Below are positions 1-5,757 of a DNA stretch of 5,757 nucleotides, piece after piece. Each line of letters opens with the position of its first letter. Within the stretch, counting starts at the first letter, position 1. Both the position numbers and the translations under genes were made by a program. This DNA is from Sulfitobacter sp. (GTDB lineage: Bacteria > Pseudomonadota > Alphaproteobacteria > Rhodobacterales > Rhodobacteraceae): contig JAPKCR010000182.1 in assembly GCA_026421135.1 (NCBI GenBank), positions 1 to 5,757 on the forward strand. Reading direction: 5' to 3'. The notes under the pieces were generated by a model. The model did not search any database and had not been told where the DNA came from. It saw only the letters and a list, made by a program, of their open reading frames with translations.

Positions 1-1532
1 CCAGCGGGAAGGCGGGACAAGAACCCGTCAAAAGCAAGTAATGCCTCAGCCGGTTTATCGGCTTCGGCCAGACGCGCCAACAGCCCGGGTTTCAGCTCTT
101 CAAACAGATCGGCCCCCCGTGCGCTGCGCATTGCAGGATAGGTCAACCAACGGTCCAGAACGGCACTGTCAAACACATGGACGTCGGGGGCGTCAGGCTT
201 CGGTGCATCGGCCCCCGCAAAGAACCCCTCGGTCAGGTGGTGCACCTCGGCCAGACGCCGGTGCAGATCGGATTGCAAATCGCTGACGTCCTGATCCATC
301 ATGGCGGCCAGTCTTTCAAACCCGTTGTCTGTAGTGGGCAAAGTATGGGTCTGCGCGTCGCGGATCATCTGAACACGGTGTTCGACAGTGCGGTGCGCAC
401 GGTAATGGTCGGTCAGGGTGTCCGCGACGCCTTGCGGCAACCAGTCTTTCTCTGCCAGAACGCCCAGCCCGTCGCAGGTACCCCGTGCCCGCAAATCAGC
501 ATCGCGCCCCCCTGCAATCAACTGGCGGGTCTGGGTGAAAAATTCAATCTCTCGGATACCGCCGCGCCCCAGTTTCATATTGTGGCCGGGTAAGGTTATC
601 GGCCCTCCCAGACCTTTATGCTCTCGGATAGCAAGACGCATGTCATGGGCATCCTGGATCGCCGCGAAATCCAGATGGCGGCGCCAGACGAACGGGCGCA
701 ATGCTGACAGAAAACGGTTTCCGGCCTCCAAGTCACCTGCTGCGGGCCGCGCCTTGATATAGGCTGCACGTTCCCATGTCCGGCCCACGCTTTCGTAATA
801 GCGCTCCGCCGCTTCCATTGCCATGCAAACGGGGGTCACGGCGGGATCAGGCCGCAGCCGCAAATCAGTGCGGAAAACATAGCCGTCGCCGGTGAGGTCA
901 TTCAGCGTGCCGCTCATGGCGCGTGTGGCGCGTACGAAAGCGGTACGGGCATCATAGAAATCATCCGCCTCGAACCGGGTTTCGTCAAACAAACAGATCA
1001 AGTCTATGTCCGAGGAGTAATTCAGTTCGTTCGCGCCCATTTTTCCCATCGCCAGCACAACCATGCCCGCCCCGGTTTCGGCATCATCAATTGTCATGCC
1101 GGGCAGTTTGCCGCGCTTGATCTGCGCGCGCAACGCGGCCCCAAGGGCGGCTTGACATGCAGCATCGGCGAAACTGGTCAGCGCGCCTGTCACCTGTTCC
1201 AGTGTCCATGCCCCCGCCAGATCGGCAAGACCTGTCATCAGCGCGACCCGCCGTTTGCCTTGGCGCAAGTGGCCGGCAAGCTGATCGTCAGGCACATCGC
1301 CCGCGCCCGCGATCACCGATTGAACGGCACCAGCAGGGTCTGCAAATGCGGCTTCGCACCAAGCGGCCTCTTTTTGCATAAGATCAAGCAAATAGGGTGA
1401 CACGGACCCTGCCCCGGCCACCAATGCAGATAGTTCCGGCGCAAGGTCCGGCAGCGCGAGCTGCGCGTCCGTTGCTTGATCGGCAGTGAATATGCGCGGA
1501 ACGCGGGTGATCTGGCTGGCAAAACTGGTCAT
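1..1532 (-). CDS. glnE: GlnE, glutamine-synthetase adenylyltransferase/adenylyl-removing enzyme, N-terminal part (C-terminus off the left edge)
   Basis: Bifunctional cytoplasmic enzyme that adenylylates glutamine synthetase to switch it off and removes the AMP to reactivate it, under control of PII proteins and glutamine. I translated 510 codons from the ATG at 1532-1530. The N-terminal adenylyl-removing nucleotidyltransferase domain is plain: MGKMGANELNYSSDIDLI at about residues 162-179, with the metal-binding pair D175 and D177. It is followed by GDGYVFRTDLRLRPDP (215-230), ESVGRTWERAAYIKARP (247-263) and LGRGGIREIEFFTQTRQLI (321-339), all typical of GlnE. From about residue 340 the helical linker domain begins. 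The family is usually about 930-950 residues, so the C-terminal adenylylating domain should lie beyond position 1. An in-frame TGA seven codons upstream of the ATG fixes this as the first possible ATG, although the upstream GGGG is only a modest ribosome site. The gene is divergent from the DUF2852 gene. Family assignment is secure. Confidence 0.97.
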   Translation of the reverse strand, partial: MTSFASQITRVPRIFTADQATDAQLALPDLAPELSALVAGAGSVSPYLLDLMQKEAAWCEAAFADPAGAVQSVIAGAGDVPDDQLAGHLRQGKRRVALMTGLADLAGAWTLEQVTGALTSFADAACQAALGAALRAQIKRGKLPGMTIDDAETGAGMVVLAMGKMGANELNYSSDIDLICLFDETRFEADDFYDARTAFVRATRAMSGTLNDLTGDGYVFRTDLRLRPDPAVTPVCMAMEAAERYYESVGRTWERAAYIKARPAAGDLEAGNRFLSALRPFVWRRHLDFAAIQDAHDMRLAIREHKGLGGPITLPGHNMKLGRGGIREIEFFTQTRQLIAGGRDADLRARGTCDGLGVLAEKDWLPQGVADTLTDHYRAHRTVEHRVQMIRDAQTHTLPTTDNGFERLAAMMDQDVSDLQSDLHRRLAEVHHLTEGFFAGADAPKPDAPDVHVFDSAVLDRWLTYPAMRSARGADLFEELKPGLLARLAEADKPAEALLAFDGFLSRLPA

Positions 1533-1543
1533 ACCCCAGCATT

Positions 1544-1556
1544 CGCTGTTTCAGCG
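1544..1556 (-). repeat. Small inverted repeat in the glnE leader
   Basis: CGCTG-TTT-CAGCG is a perfect 5-bp inverted repeat ending 11 bases before the glnE ATG. In the glnE transcript it could form a small hairpin just ahead of the ribosome site. There is no U-run, so it is not a terminator. It is short enough to be chance. Confidence 0.3.
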
Positions 1557-1588
1557 GTTTCGGTCAATGGCTGGTTTTTTCCCATTAA

Positions 1589-1603
1589 AACAACTGGGTT
1601 GTT
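1589..1603. repeat. 15-bp palindrome upstream of glnE
   Basis: AACAAC-TGG-GTTGTT is a perfect 6-bp inverted repeat with a 3-base spacer, 57 bp upstream of the glnE start. It partly overlaps a weak minus-strand -10-like TTTAAT (1589-1584). It could be an operator for glnE or a leader hairpin, since read on the minus strand it runs into TTTTAAT. No regulator is recognised. Confidence 0.3.
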
Positions 1604-1619
1604 GGTCGTCGCGCGAATA

Positions 1620-1638
1620 ATGTAAAAAAGATTCACAT
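1620..1638. promoter_or_regulatory. Candidate operator, upstream copy (ATGTAAA-N5-TTCACAT)
   Basis: An imperfect palindrome with 7-bp arms, one mismatch and a 5-base spacer (AAAGA). Its arms are matched exactly, in reverse-complement orientation, by the second site at 1679-1697. The site lies in the divergent region between glnE and the DUF2852 gene, about 59 bp centre to centre from the second copy. It looks like a binding site for a dimeric helix-turn-helix repressor. It does not fit CRP/FNR spacing (TGTGA-N6-TCACA), PpsR (TGT-N12-ACA) or FnrL (TTGAT-N4-ATCAA). The regulator is unidentified. Confidence 0.5.
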
Positions 1639-1674
1639 CACCCCTTGCGAAAATGCCTGGCAGTCACAATCTAG

Positions 1675-1680
1675 TATAAT
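1675..1680 (+). promoter_or_regulatory. Likely -10 box for the DUF2852 gene
   Basis: A perfect TATAAT sits 81 bp before the DUF2852 ATG, so transcription would start near 1687 with a leader of about 75 bases. No good -35 lies at 16-18 bp spacing; the nearest TTG-type hexamer, TTGCGA at 1645-1650, is 24 bp away, too far for ordinary sigma-70 use. The promoter may therefore be weak or need help. The box overlaps the left arm of the operator at 1679-1697 by two bases, which suits repression by steric block. Confidence 0.5.
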
Positions 1681-1697
1681 GTGAATGGGATTTACAT
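1679..1697. promoter_or_regulatory. Candidate operator, promoter-proximal copy (ATGTGAA-N5-TTTACAT)
   Basis: An imperfect palindrome whose arms extend to 8 bp (ATGTGAAT-GGG-ATTTACAT, one mismatch). Its reverse complement is ATGTAAA-TCCCA-TTCACAT, so its arms are identical to the site at 1620-1638 and only the spacer differs. It covers the end of the TATAAT box and the predicted start point near 1687, an expected place for a repressor. A further half-site-like TTCACA lies at 1703-1708. Confidence 0.55.
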
Positions 1698-1714
1698 ACA
1701 CCTTCACACCAACA

Positions 1715-1734
1715 GGCCCGCGGTTATCAGGGCC
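1715..1734 (+). repeat. Weak hairpin in the DUF2852 leader
   Basis: GGCCC and GGGCC form a 5-bp stem with a 10-base loop, ending 14 bases before the ribosome site GAAAGG (1749-1754). It could fold in the mRNA leader, but it is short and has no U-run. I would not assign it a function. Confidence 0.25.
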
Positions 1735-1761
1735 ACCACACTCTGACCGAAAGGTACGTTA

Positions 1762-2169
1762 ATGACACAGACTTATTCCCCCACCTATGCCCCGCAACGC
1801 AGTTGGTTGGGTCGCGCCGAAGACTTTCTCGACTCAAAAGGCAAAGTCGCCTGGATCGCTGCAGCAGTCGTCGGATTCATCGCCTTCTGGCCGGTTGGCC
1901 TTGCCCTTCTTGCCTATATGATCTGGAGTAAACGCATGTTTAAATCATCCACTTGTGCCAAGCGCAGCACCTATCGCCACATGACCACCCGGTCCACTGG
2001 GAACGCCGCTTTTGACGCTTACAAAGCCGATACATTGGCGCGTCTCGAAGAAGAGCAAACCAATTTCGAGGCATTTCTGACCCGTCTGCGCGAAGCCAAA
2101 GACAAGGCCGAGTTTGACCAGTTCATGGCAGAGCGGTCCCCAAAAACCGAAGATGCACAATCTGCATAA
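1762..2169 (+). CDS. DUF2852 family membrane protein
   Basis: A 135-residue protein of unknown function that I recognise as DUF2852-like, a family found in alphaproteobacteria. After a polar N-terminus, one hydrophobic stretch at about residues 29-55 ends in the characteristic FWPVGLALLAYMIWSKRM. A basic linker (56-80) follows, then a charged, probably coiled-coil helix at about 82-126 (AFDAYKADTLARLEEEQTNF and on) with many Glu, Lys and Arg. The picture is an inner-membrane anchor with a cytoplasmic or periplasmic helical tail; the positive-inside rule (KRMFK after the membrane stretch) favours a cytoplasmic tail. The start is supported by GAAAGG at 1749-1754, seven bases before the ATG. It is the first gene of a possible operon with the RDD gene 67 bp downstream, and its promoter region carries two matching palindromes. 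Family call good, function unknown. Confidence 0.85.
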   Translation: MTQTYSPTYAPQRSWLGRAEDFLDSKGKVAWIAAAVVGFIAFWPVGLALLAYMIWSKRMFKSSTCAKRSTYRHMTTRSTGNAAFDAYKADTLARLEEEQTNFEAFLTRLREAKDKAEFDQFMAERSPKTEDAQSA

Positions 2170-2184
2170 GCTTGACCAAGCCCC

Positions 2185-2209
2185 TTGCCCCCCGACATAC
2201 GGGGGGCAA
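2185..2209 (+). repeat. Perfect 10-bp GC-rich hairpin between the DUF2852 and RDD genes
   Basis: TTGCCCCCCG and CGGGGGGCAA pair perfectly around the 5-base loop ACATA, 15 bases after the DUF2852 stop codon and 15 bases before the RDD ribosome site AAGGA (2225-2229). Only two T residues follow on the plus strand, so it lacks the U-run of a classical terminator. It could be a leaky terminator or attenuator, or an RNA-stability element giving the two genes different transcript levels. Confidence 0.65.
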
Positions 2210-2236
2210 TTCCGCCCATTCCCCAAGGACTCCGTA

Positions 2237-2674
2237 ATGAGCATGACCCCTGATCCTGACACCCAGCCTGAATTCTACGACGGTGTTGCCACCAAACGTT
2301 TGTTTGCCTGGATCGTCGATGCAACTATCATTTTTCTTGCCTGCCTTGTCACGCTGCCCTTCACGGCCTTTACGGGCGTATTCTTCTTTCCGCTGATGAT
2401 CCTTGTGATTGGTTTTGTCTATCGCGTGGCGACCCTTACAAGTGGATCGGCCACGTGGGGCATGCGGCTTATGGGCATGGAACTGCGGACAAACAACGAC
2501 GAAAAGCTCGATGCAGGGACCGCCTTCTTGCACACATTGGGCTATACAGTCAGCATCGGCATAATGCCGCTGCAATTGATTTCCATCGTCTTGATGGGCA
2601 CAAGCGCGCGTTGCCAAGGGCTTAGTGATATGGTTTTGGGCACTGTCGCCTTGAACAGGCGCAAGGAAATCTAG
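2237..2674 (+). CDS. RDD family membrane protein
   Basis: A 145-residue inner-membrane protein. The family signature is visible: R21 and D28 in the first membrane helix (KRLFAWIVDATIIFLACLV, 20-38), a second helix at about 45-66, the G-x-R-L-x-G segment TWGMRLMGMELR (73-84), a third hydrophobic helix at about 100-120, and the closing GLSDMVLGTVAL (128-139) with the conserved Asp at 131. RDD proteins are poorly characterised; some have been linked to ion transport, and no role can be read from this sequence. The ATG at 2237 is chosen because AAGGA (2225-2229) lies seven bases upstream and the family signature begins shortly after. An upstream in-frame ATG at 2114 would overlap the DUF2852 gene and add a proline-rich, unfamiliar tail. 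It probably shares transcription with the DUF2852 gene. Confidence 0.9.
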   Translation: MSMTPDPDTQPEFYDGVATKRLFAWIVDATIIFLACLVTLPFTAFTGVFFFPLMILVIGFVYRVATLTSGSATWGMRLMGMELRTNNDEKLDAGTAFLHTLGYTVSIGIMPLQLISIVLMGTSARCQGLSDMVLGTVALNRRKEI

Positions 2675-2693
2675 CCCTTCGGAAAACTTAGGC

Positions 2694-2722
2694 TTGGCGA
2701 TTTGAAGGCCTGTTGGTATATT
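2694..2722 (+). promoter_or_regulatory. Likely sigma-70 promoter of bpt
   Basis: TTGGCG (2694-2699) and TATATT (2717-2722) are separated by exactly 17 bp, matching 4/6 and 5/6 of the sigma-70 consensus. Initiation near 2729 would leave a leader of about 17 bases that includes the ribosome site AGGA (2737-2740). It would let bpt be expressed independently of the RDD gene 71 bp upstream. The -10 also forms an inverted repeat with AATATA at 2732-2737, possibly by chance. Confidence 0.5.
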
Positions 2723-2745
2723 TTCTGGAACAATATAGGATTAGC

Positions 2746-3567
2746 ATGCGCCATACCCTACCCATTGCCCCGCAGTTCTATGTGACAGCGCCCCAGCCCT
2801 GCCCTTATCTAGAGGGCCGGACGGAACGTAAGTTGTTCACTGCGTTGCAGGGGGAATCCGCAGCTACTCTGAACGACAGTTTATCCGCTCAGGGCTTTCG
2901 ACGCTCGCAGAATGTGCTGTACCGTCCATCCTGTGCTGATTGCGCATCGTGCCTGTCCGCACGGATCAGTGTCGCGGATTTCACCCCTAGCAAAAGCCAA
3001 AGGCGGACGCTGAAGCGCAATGCTAATGTGACCCGTCGGGCTACCTCGCCTTGGGCCACCGAAGATCAATACGACCTATTTCGCCGCTATCTGGACAGCC
3101 GTCATGCCGATGGCGGGATGGCCGACATGGACGTCTTCGAATTCGCAGCCATGATCGAGGAAACCCCGATCCGCAGCCGCGTCATCGAATATACCGACAA
3201 CACCGAAAAAGGACTCATCGGTGTGTGCCTGACAGATGTCTTGGGTGACGGCGTCAGCATGGTTTATTCATTCTACACGCCCGACTTGCCGCAAAACAGC
3301 TTGGGCAATTACATCATTCTGGATCACATCGAAATCGCGCGCACAGCCGGCTTGCCTTACGTCTATTTGGGCTACTGGGTGCCTGGCAGTCAAAAGATGG
3401 GCTACAAGGCCAAGTTCTCGGGCCTTGAGGTCTATATAGGCGGCCGATGGCAAAAGATGAAAGACCCGTCCGAATTCAATCCGGACAGTCACCCGCTGAT
3501 CACAGATCCGATCGCTGAACAGGTCGCTAATATTGCCCTGCCTGATCTGGCACCGAAACGCAGCTGA
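2746..3567 (+). CDS. bpt: Bpt, aspartate/glutamate leucyltransferase (bacterial ATE family)
   Basis: A 273-residue cytoplasmic aminoacyl-tRNA-protein transferase. Bacterial members move leucine from Leu-tRNA to proteins with N-terminal Asp or Glu, making them substrates for ClpS/ClpAP degradation. The N-terminal ATE domain opens with [20 protein letters not shown] (5-24) and contains ERKLFTALQ and the cysteine cluster SCADCASC (C63, C66, C69) after NVLYRP. The C-terminal GNAT-like domain shows [20 protein letters not shown] (173-192), [19 protein letters not shown] and [17 protein letters not shown] (214-230). Length is close to that usual for the family and nothing is missing. The ATG at 2746 is preferred over an upstream in-frame TTG at 2713: AGGA lies five bases before it and MRHTLPIAP is the usual family start. 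It has its own promoter and terminator, so it may be only loosely coupled to the DUF2852 and RDD genes. Many databases still call this family arginyltransferase (Ate); Leu specificity is inferred from the bacterial family. Confidence 0.95.
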   Translation: MRHTLPIAPQFYVTAPQPCPYLEGRTERKLFTALQGESAATLNDSLSAQGFRRSQNVLYRPSCADCASCLSARISVADFTPSKSQRRTLKRNANVTRRATSPWATEDQYDLFRRYLDSRHADGGMADMDVFEFAAMIEETPIRSRVIEYTDNTEKGLIGVCLTDVLGDGVSMVYSFYTPDLPQNSLGNYIILDHIEIARTAGLPYVYLGYWVPGSQKMGYKAKFSGLEVYIGGRWQKMKDPSEFNPDSHPLITDPIAEQVANIALPDLAPKRS

Positions 3568-3650
3568 TCTTTATCCTTTTCTGGCTTAGTTGTATCTTTT
3601 GGCGAAGTTTGAGGGGTCAGACGGGTCCCGCAGTCAAGACGGTAGAATCA

Positions 3651-3686
3651 AGGGAGGGCACCCCATCGGCTGCCCTCTCTGTTTTT
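3651..3686 (+). terminator. Rho-independent terminator of bpt
   Basis: AGGGAGGGCA (3651-3660) pairs with TGCCCTCTCT (3671-3680) in a 10-bp stem with one G-U pair and a 10-base loop, followed by G and five T residues (3682-3686). It lies 84 bp after the bpt stop and 21 bp past the stop of the converging TRAP gene. On the minus strand the same stem is followed only by TTGATT, so it would stop leftward transcription less well. The rest of 3568-3706 shows nothing I can assign. Confidence 0.85.
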
Positions 3687-3706
3687 CCAGACCTGAATTA
3701 CCCCGA

Positions 3707-5757
3707 TTAGCTCGGGATCAGATCCGGGATAATCGTAACAATCACCGGGAACATCCACAGCAGCGCCAAGGCCCCTACCTGGATCAACACGAATGGAATG
3801 ATACCGCGATAGATATGGGCAGTTGTGACGCTCGGCGGTGCGACACCGCGCAGATAGAACAGGGCAAAGCCGAACGGTGGGGTCAGGAATGACGTTTGCA
3901 GGTTCACCGCGATCATAATGGTCACCCATTTAGGATCAAAGGTGCCGCCATAGATCACAGGGCCCACAATCGGGATCACGATGTAAATGATCTCAAGGAA
4001 ATCAAGAACGAAGCCCAAGATGAACAACACCAGCATCACAATCAGGAAGACCGTCAGTTCATTGTCAAAGCTTTTGAGCCATTGCTGGATATAGTGTTCG
4101 CCGCCAAAGGAAATCACCACAAGGTTCAACAATTGCGAGCCGATCAGGATCGTGAACACCATCGACGTGACCTTGGCCGTTTCGCGGACAACCGGGCTAA
4201 GAACCCCGGATGTGTACAAAATCCAGCACGAGAACAGCAAACCGAACACCGCATACAGATAGGCTCCGTAGGCCACGAAGAATGCGACCCAGTTCTCGAA
4301 CCCGACGGCTTCCTGATTGATCCGCAGGTCAAAGTTCACCCCGACAAGAATTGAGACCAAGATTGCCAACGTAGACCAGATGATCACCTTGGGTGAGCGG
4401 TCCAGATCGGTCAGCTTGCGGTAAGCTGCCAACATGATCGCGCCGCCTGCACCAAGGGCCGCAGCAGGTGTCGGGTTGGTGATACCACCAAGGATCGACC
4501 CCAGAACGGCAACGATCAGAACCAGTGGCGGGAACACCACGCGGATCAGCTCATTACCCGCGCATAGTTTCAGACCATAAAGAACCCCGTACATGACAGC
4601 GGCAAAGGGCAATGCCATCAGCACAACCATTGTCCCTGGCGACGTGGTTGGCCCGACCAAAAGGATGTCCACCAGCACGGTCAGGACCAAACCGATCCCG
4701 CCGATTATGAGCGGACGTGTGTCCGACGATGGCGATACACCACGCGCCGTCGTCAGGACCAGGGCCAGAAAGATCAGGATGACCGCAACGCCCGTACCGA
4801 TTGGCGCGGCATCGTTGATCTTGTTGGCCTGTTTTTGCGCCAAAGCATCTTCGGACAGCTTTTTGCTGGCCTGCTGGCCACCGGCCGCTTCGATTGCAGC
4901 TTGTTCGCTAATTGCGGTATCCCATGCCTCTTGACCGTGCAGATCGATCATCGCGGCCTGACATTCCGGACCCACATTCGTACGCAGGCTGGCACCTTCG
5001 CCAATGTCGCTAAAGCTGGACACGACGGTAGATTGGCTGCCCACGATCCCCATGTTGCCAAGGAAGATCGTGCCGACAATCAGCAAAATCGGAGCGCCGA
5101 GGAACCAGGTGAACCCTTCACCACGGGTGATTGGTTCGGAGTTGGTAGATCCCATCGGTACCGCAGGCGCTTTTTCAGGGTTAAACAGTGCATAAACAAA
5201 GGCATAAAGCGCGTAAAGCAACGCCAGCATGATGCCAGGCAACAACGCCGCTTGGAACAAGGTGCCAACAGAAACGACCGCAGGTTGCCCCAGATAGGTC
5301 AACGCATCGGTGCAGCCTGCAGATGTTGCGCGGGCCTCTTGGGCGGCGGAATACAAGTCACCCGCCAATGTACCCAGCAAAACGATCACGATGGACGGCG
5401 GAATGATCTGCCCCAAAGTACCCGATGCCGCGATGACACCGGTGGACAGCTCAGGTGAATATCCGTTGCGCAGCATTGTCGGCAACGCCAGCAACCCCAT
5501 CGTTACGACAGTTGCACCCACAATCCCCGTCGAGGCCGCAAGGAACGCACCCACGACAACAATGGATACAGCCAGACCACCGGGCAGCGGGCCAAACACC
5601 CGCGCCATTGTGGTCAGCAAGTCATTCGCGATCTTGGACCGCTCTAGGGTGATGCCCATCAAAACAAACATCAAAACCGCAAGCAGCGTTTCGATCGACT
5701 GACCGGCCAGAAAACGTTCGTTCATCCGGTTGACGATAAACGAAACGTTCCGGTTCA
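3707..5757 (-). CDS. TRAP transporter large permease (DctM-like), enlarged form, 5' end off the right edge
   Basis: Membrane subunit of a tripartite ATP-independent periplasmic transporter, which uses an ion gradient to import organic anions captured by a periplasmic binding protein. The 682 visible codons end at TAA (3709-3707). Reading continues open past the ATG at 5725, and family motifs expected earlier are absent, so the true start lies beyond 5757. Counting from that ATG, canonical DctM segments are LMGITLERSKIANDLL (22-37), AASTGIVGATVVTMGLLALP (63-82), AASGTLGQIIPPSIVIVLLG (99-118), FPPLVLIVAVLGSILGGITN (398-417), LDFLEIIYIVIPIVGP (574-589) and VNLQTSFLTPPFGFALFYL (607-625). Large subunits are usually about 430 residues; this one carries extra blocks at about 122-150, 195-392 and 440-510 with up to six added membrane helices and an Ala/Gln-rich loop (230-308). 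The C-terminal motifs resemble the mannitol/chloroaromatic (FcbT3) branch. Substrate unknown; binding protein and small permease should lie to the right. Confidence 0.93.
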   Translation of the reverse strand, partial: NRNVSFIVNRMNERFLAGQSIETLLAVLMFVLMGITLERSKIANDLLTTMARVFGPLPGGLAVSIVVVGAFLAASTGIVGATVVTMGLLALPTMLRNGYSPELSTGVIAASGTLGQIIPPSIVIVLLGTLAGDLYSAAQEARATSAGCTDALTYLGQPAVVSVGTLFQAALLPGIMLALLYALYAFVYALFNPEKAPAVPMGSTNSEPITRGEGFTWFLGAPILLIVGTIFLGNMGIVGSQSTVVSSFSDIGEGASLRTNVGPECQAAMIDLHGQEAWDTAISEQAAIEAAGGQQASKKLSEDALAQKQANKINDAAPIGTGVAVILIFLALVLTTARGVSPSSDTRPLIIGGIGLVLTVLVDILLVGPTTSPGTMVVLMALPFAAVMYGVLYGLKLCAGNELIRVVFPPLVLIVAVLGSILGGITNPTPAAALGAGGAIMLAAYRKLTDLDRSPKVIIWSTLAILVSILVGVNFDLRINQEAVGFENWVAFFVAYGAYLYAVFGLLFSCWILYTSGVLSPVVRETAKVTSMVFTILIGSQLLNLVVISFGGEHYIQQWLKSFDNELTVFLIVMLVLFILGFVLDFLEIIYIVIPIVGPVIYGGTFDPKWVTIMIAVNLQTSFLTPPFGFALFYLRGVAPPSVTTAHIYRGIIPFVLIQVGALALLWMFPVIVTIIPDLIPS

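Noticed and set aside
177..762. Plus-strand open frames at 177-593 and 418-762
   Set aside because: They lie antisense to well-conserved glnE coding sequence, show no recognisable domain and have no convincing ribosome site.
1645..1680. TTGCGA and TATAAT read as a -35/-10 pair
   Set aside because: The spacer is 24 bp, well outside the sigma-70 range, so only the -10 is listed.
1620..1697. CRP or FNR-type binding sites in the glnE/DUF2852 intergenic region
   Set aside because: The TGTGA-like and TCACA-like halves are separated by 7 bases instead of 6, and no TTGAT-N4-ATCAA is present.
2114..2236. Longer RDD gene starting at the ATG at 2114
   Set aside because: It would overlap the end of the DUF2852 gene and add a proline-rich tail unlike the family, while the ATG at 2237 has AAGGA at ideal spacing.
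2713..2745. TTG start for bpt giving 11 extra residues
   Set aside because: No ribosome site precedes it, the codons overlap the predicted -10 box, and the family normally starts at MRHTLPIAP.
4835..5458. 207-codon plus-strand open frame inside the TRAP permease gene
   Set aside because: It is antisense to an unambiguous membrane-protein gene, and its Arg/Gln/His-rich translation is typical of the reverse strand of hydrophobic coding sequence. Other plus-strand frames at 3896-4354, 4593-4934 and 5310-5702 fail for the same reason.
3707..5725. The ATG at 5725 as the true start of the TRAP permease
   Set aside because: The frame stays open through at least ten more codons to the window edge, and a DctM protein should have another segment of roughly 60-80 residues before the LLAVLMFVLMG motif.

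Overview
The window looks like ordinary chromosome from an alphaproteobacterium of the Rhodobacteraceae (roseobacter group). This is inferred from protein resemblance: a GlnE, a DUF2852 protein, an RDD protein, a bacterial leucyl-transferase (Bpt) and a very long TRAP large permease all have the character of that family, and GC is moderate to high with strong GC bias at third codon positions. I see no insertion sequence, phage gene, CRISPR array, tRNA or rRNA.

Layout. Positions 1-1532 (minus strand) hold the N-terminal 510 codons of glnE, the bifunctional glutamine-synthetase adenylyltransferase/adenylyl-removing enzyme; its C-terminus lies off the left edge. A 229-bp divergent intergenic region follows. 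It holds two near-identical 19-bp palindromes (ATGTRAA-N5-TTYACAT, 1620-1638 and 1679-1697) around a perfect TATAAT box. Rightward, plus-strand genes are a DUF2852 membrane protein (1762-2169), an RDD-family membrane protein (2237-2674) and bpt (2746-3567). A 10-bp perfect GC-rich hairpin separates the first two, and bpt has its own likely sigma-70 promoter and a good intrinsic terminator. Converging on it from the right edge, on the minus strand, is a long 5'-truncated TRAP transporter large permease (3707-5757) carrying several insertions relative to a canonical DctM.

How they work together. GlnE tunes nitrogen assimilation by adenylylating and deadenylylating glutamine synthetase. Bpt adds leucine to proteins beginning with Asp or Glu, marking them for the ClpS/ClpAP N-degron pathway. 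The TRAP permease imports an organic anion, substrate unknown, with partner subunits that should lie beyond the right edge. The two small membrane proteins have no established role. Nothing here amounts to a clearly new system. The best leads are the paired operators upstream of the DUF2852 gene and the enlarged architecture of the TRAP permease.
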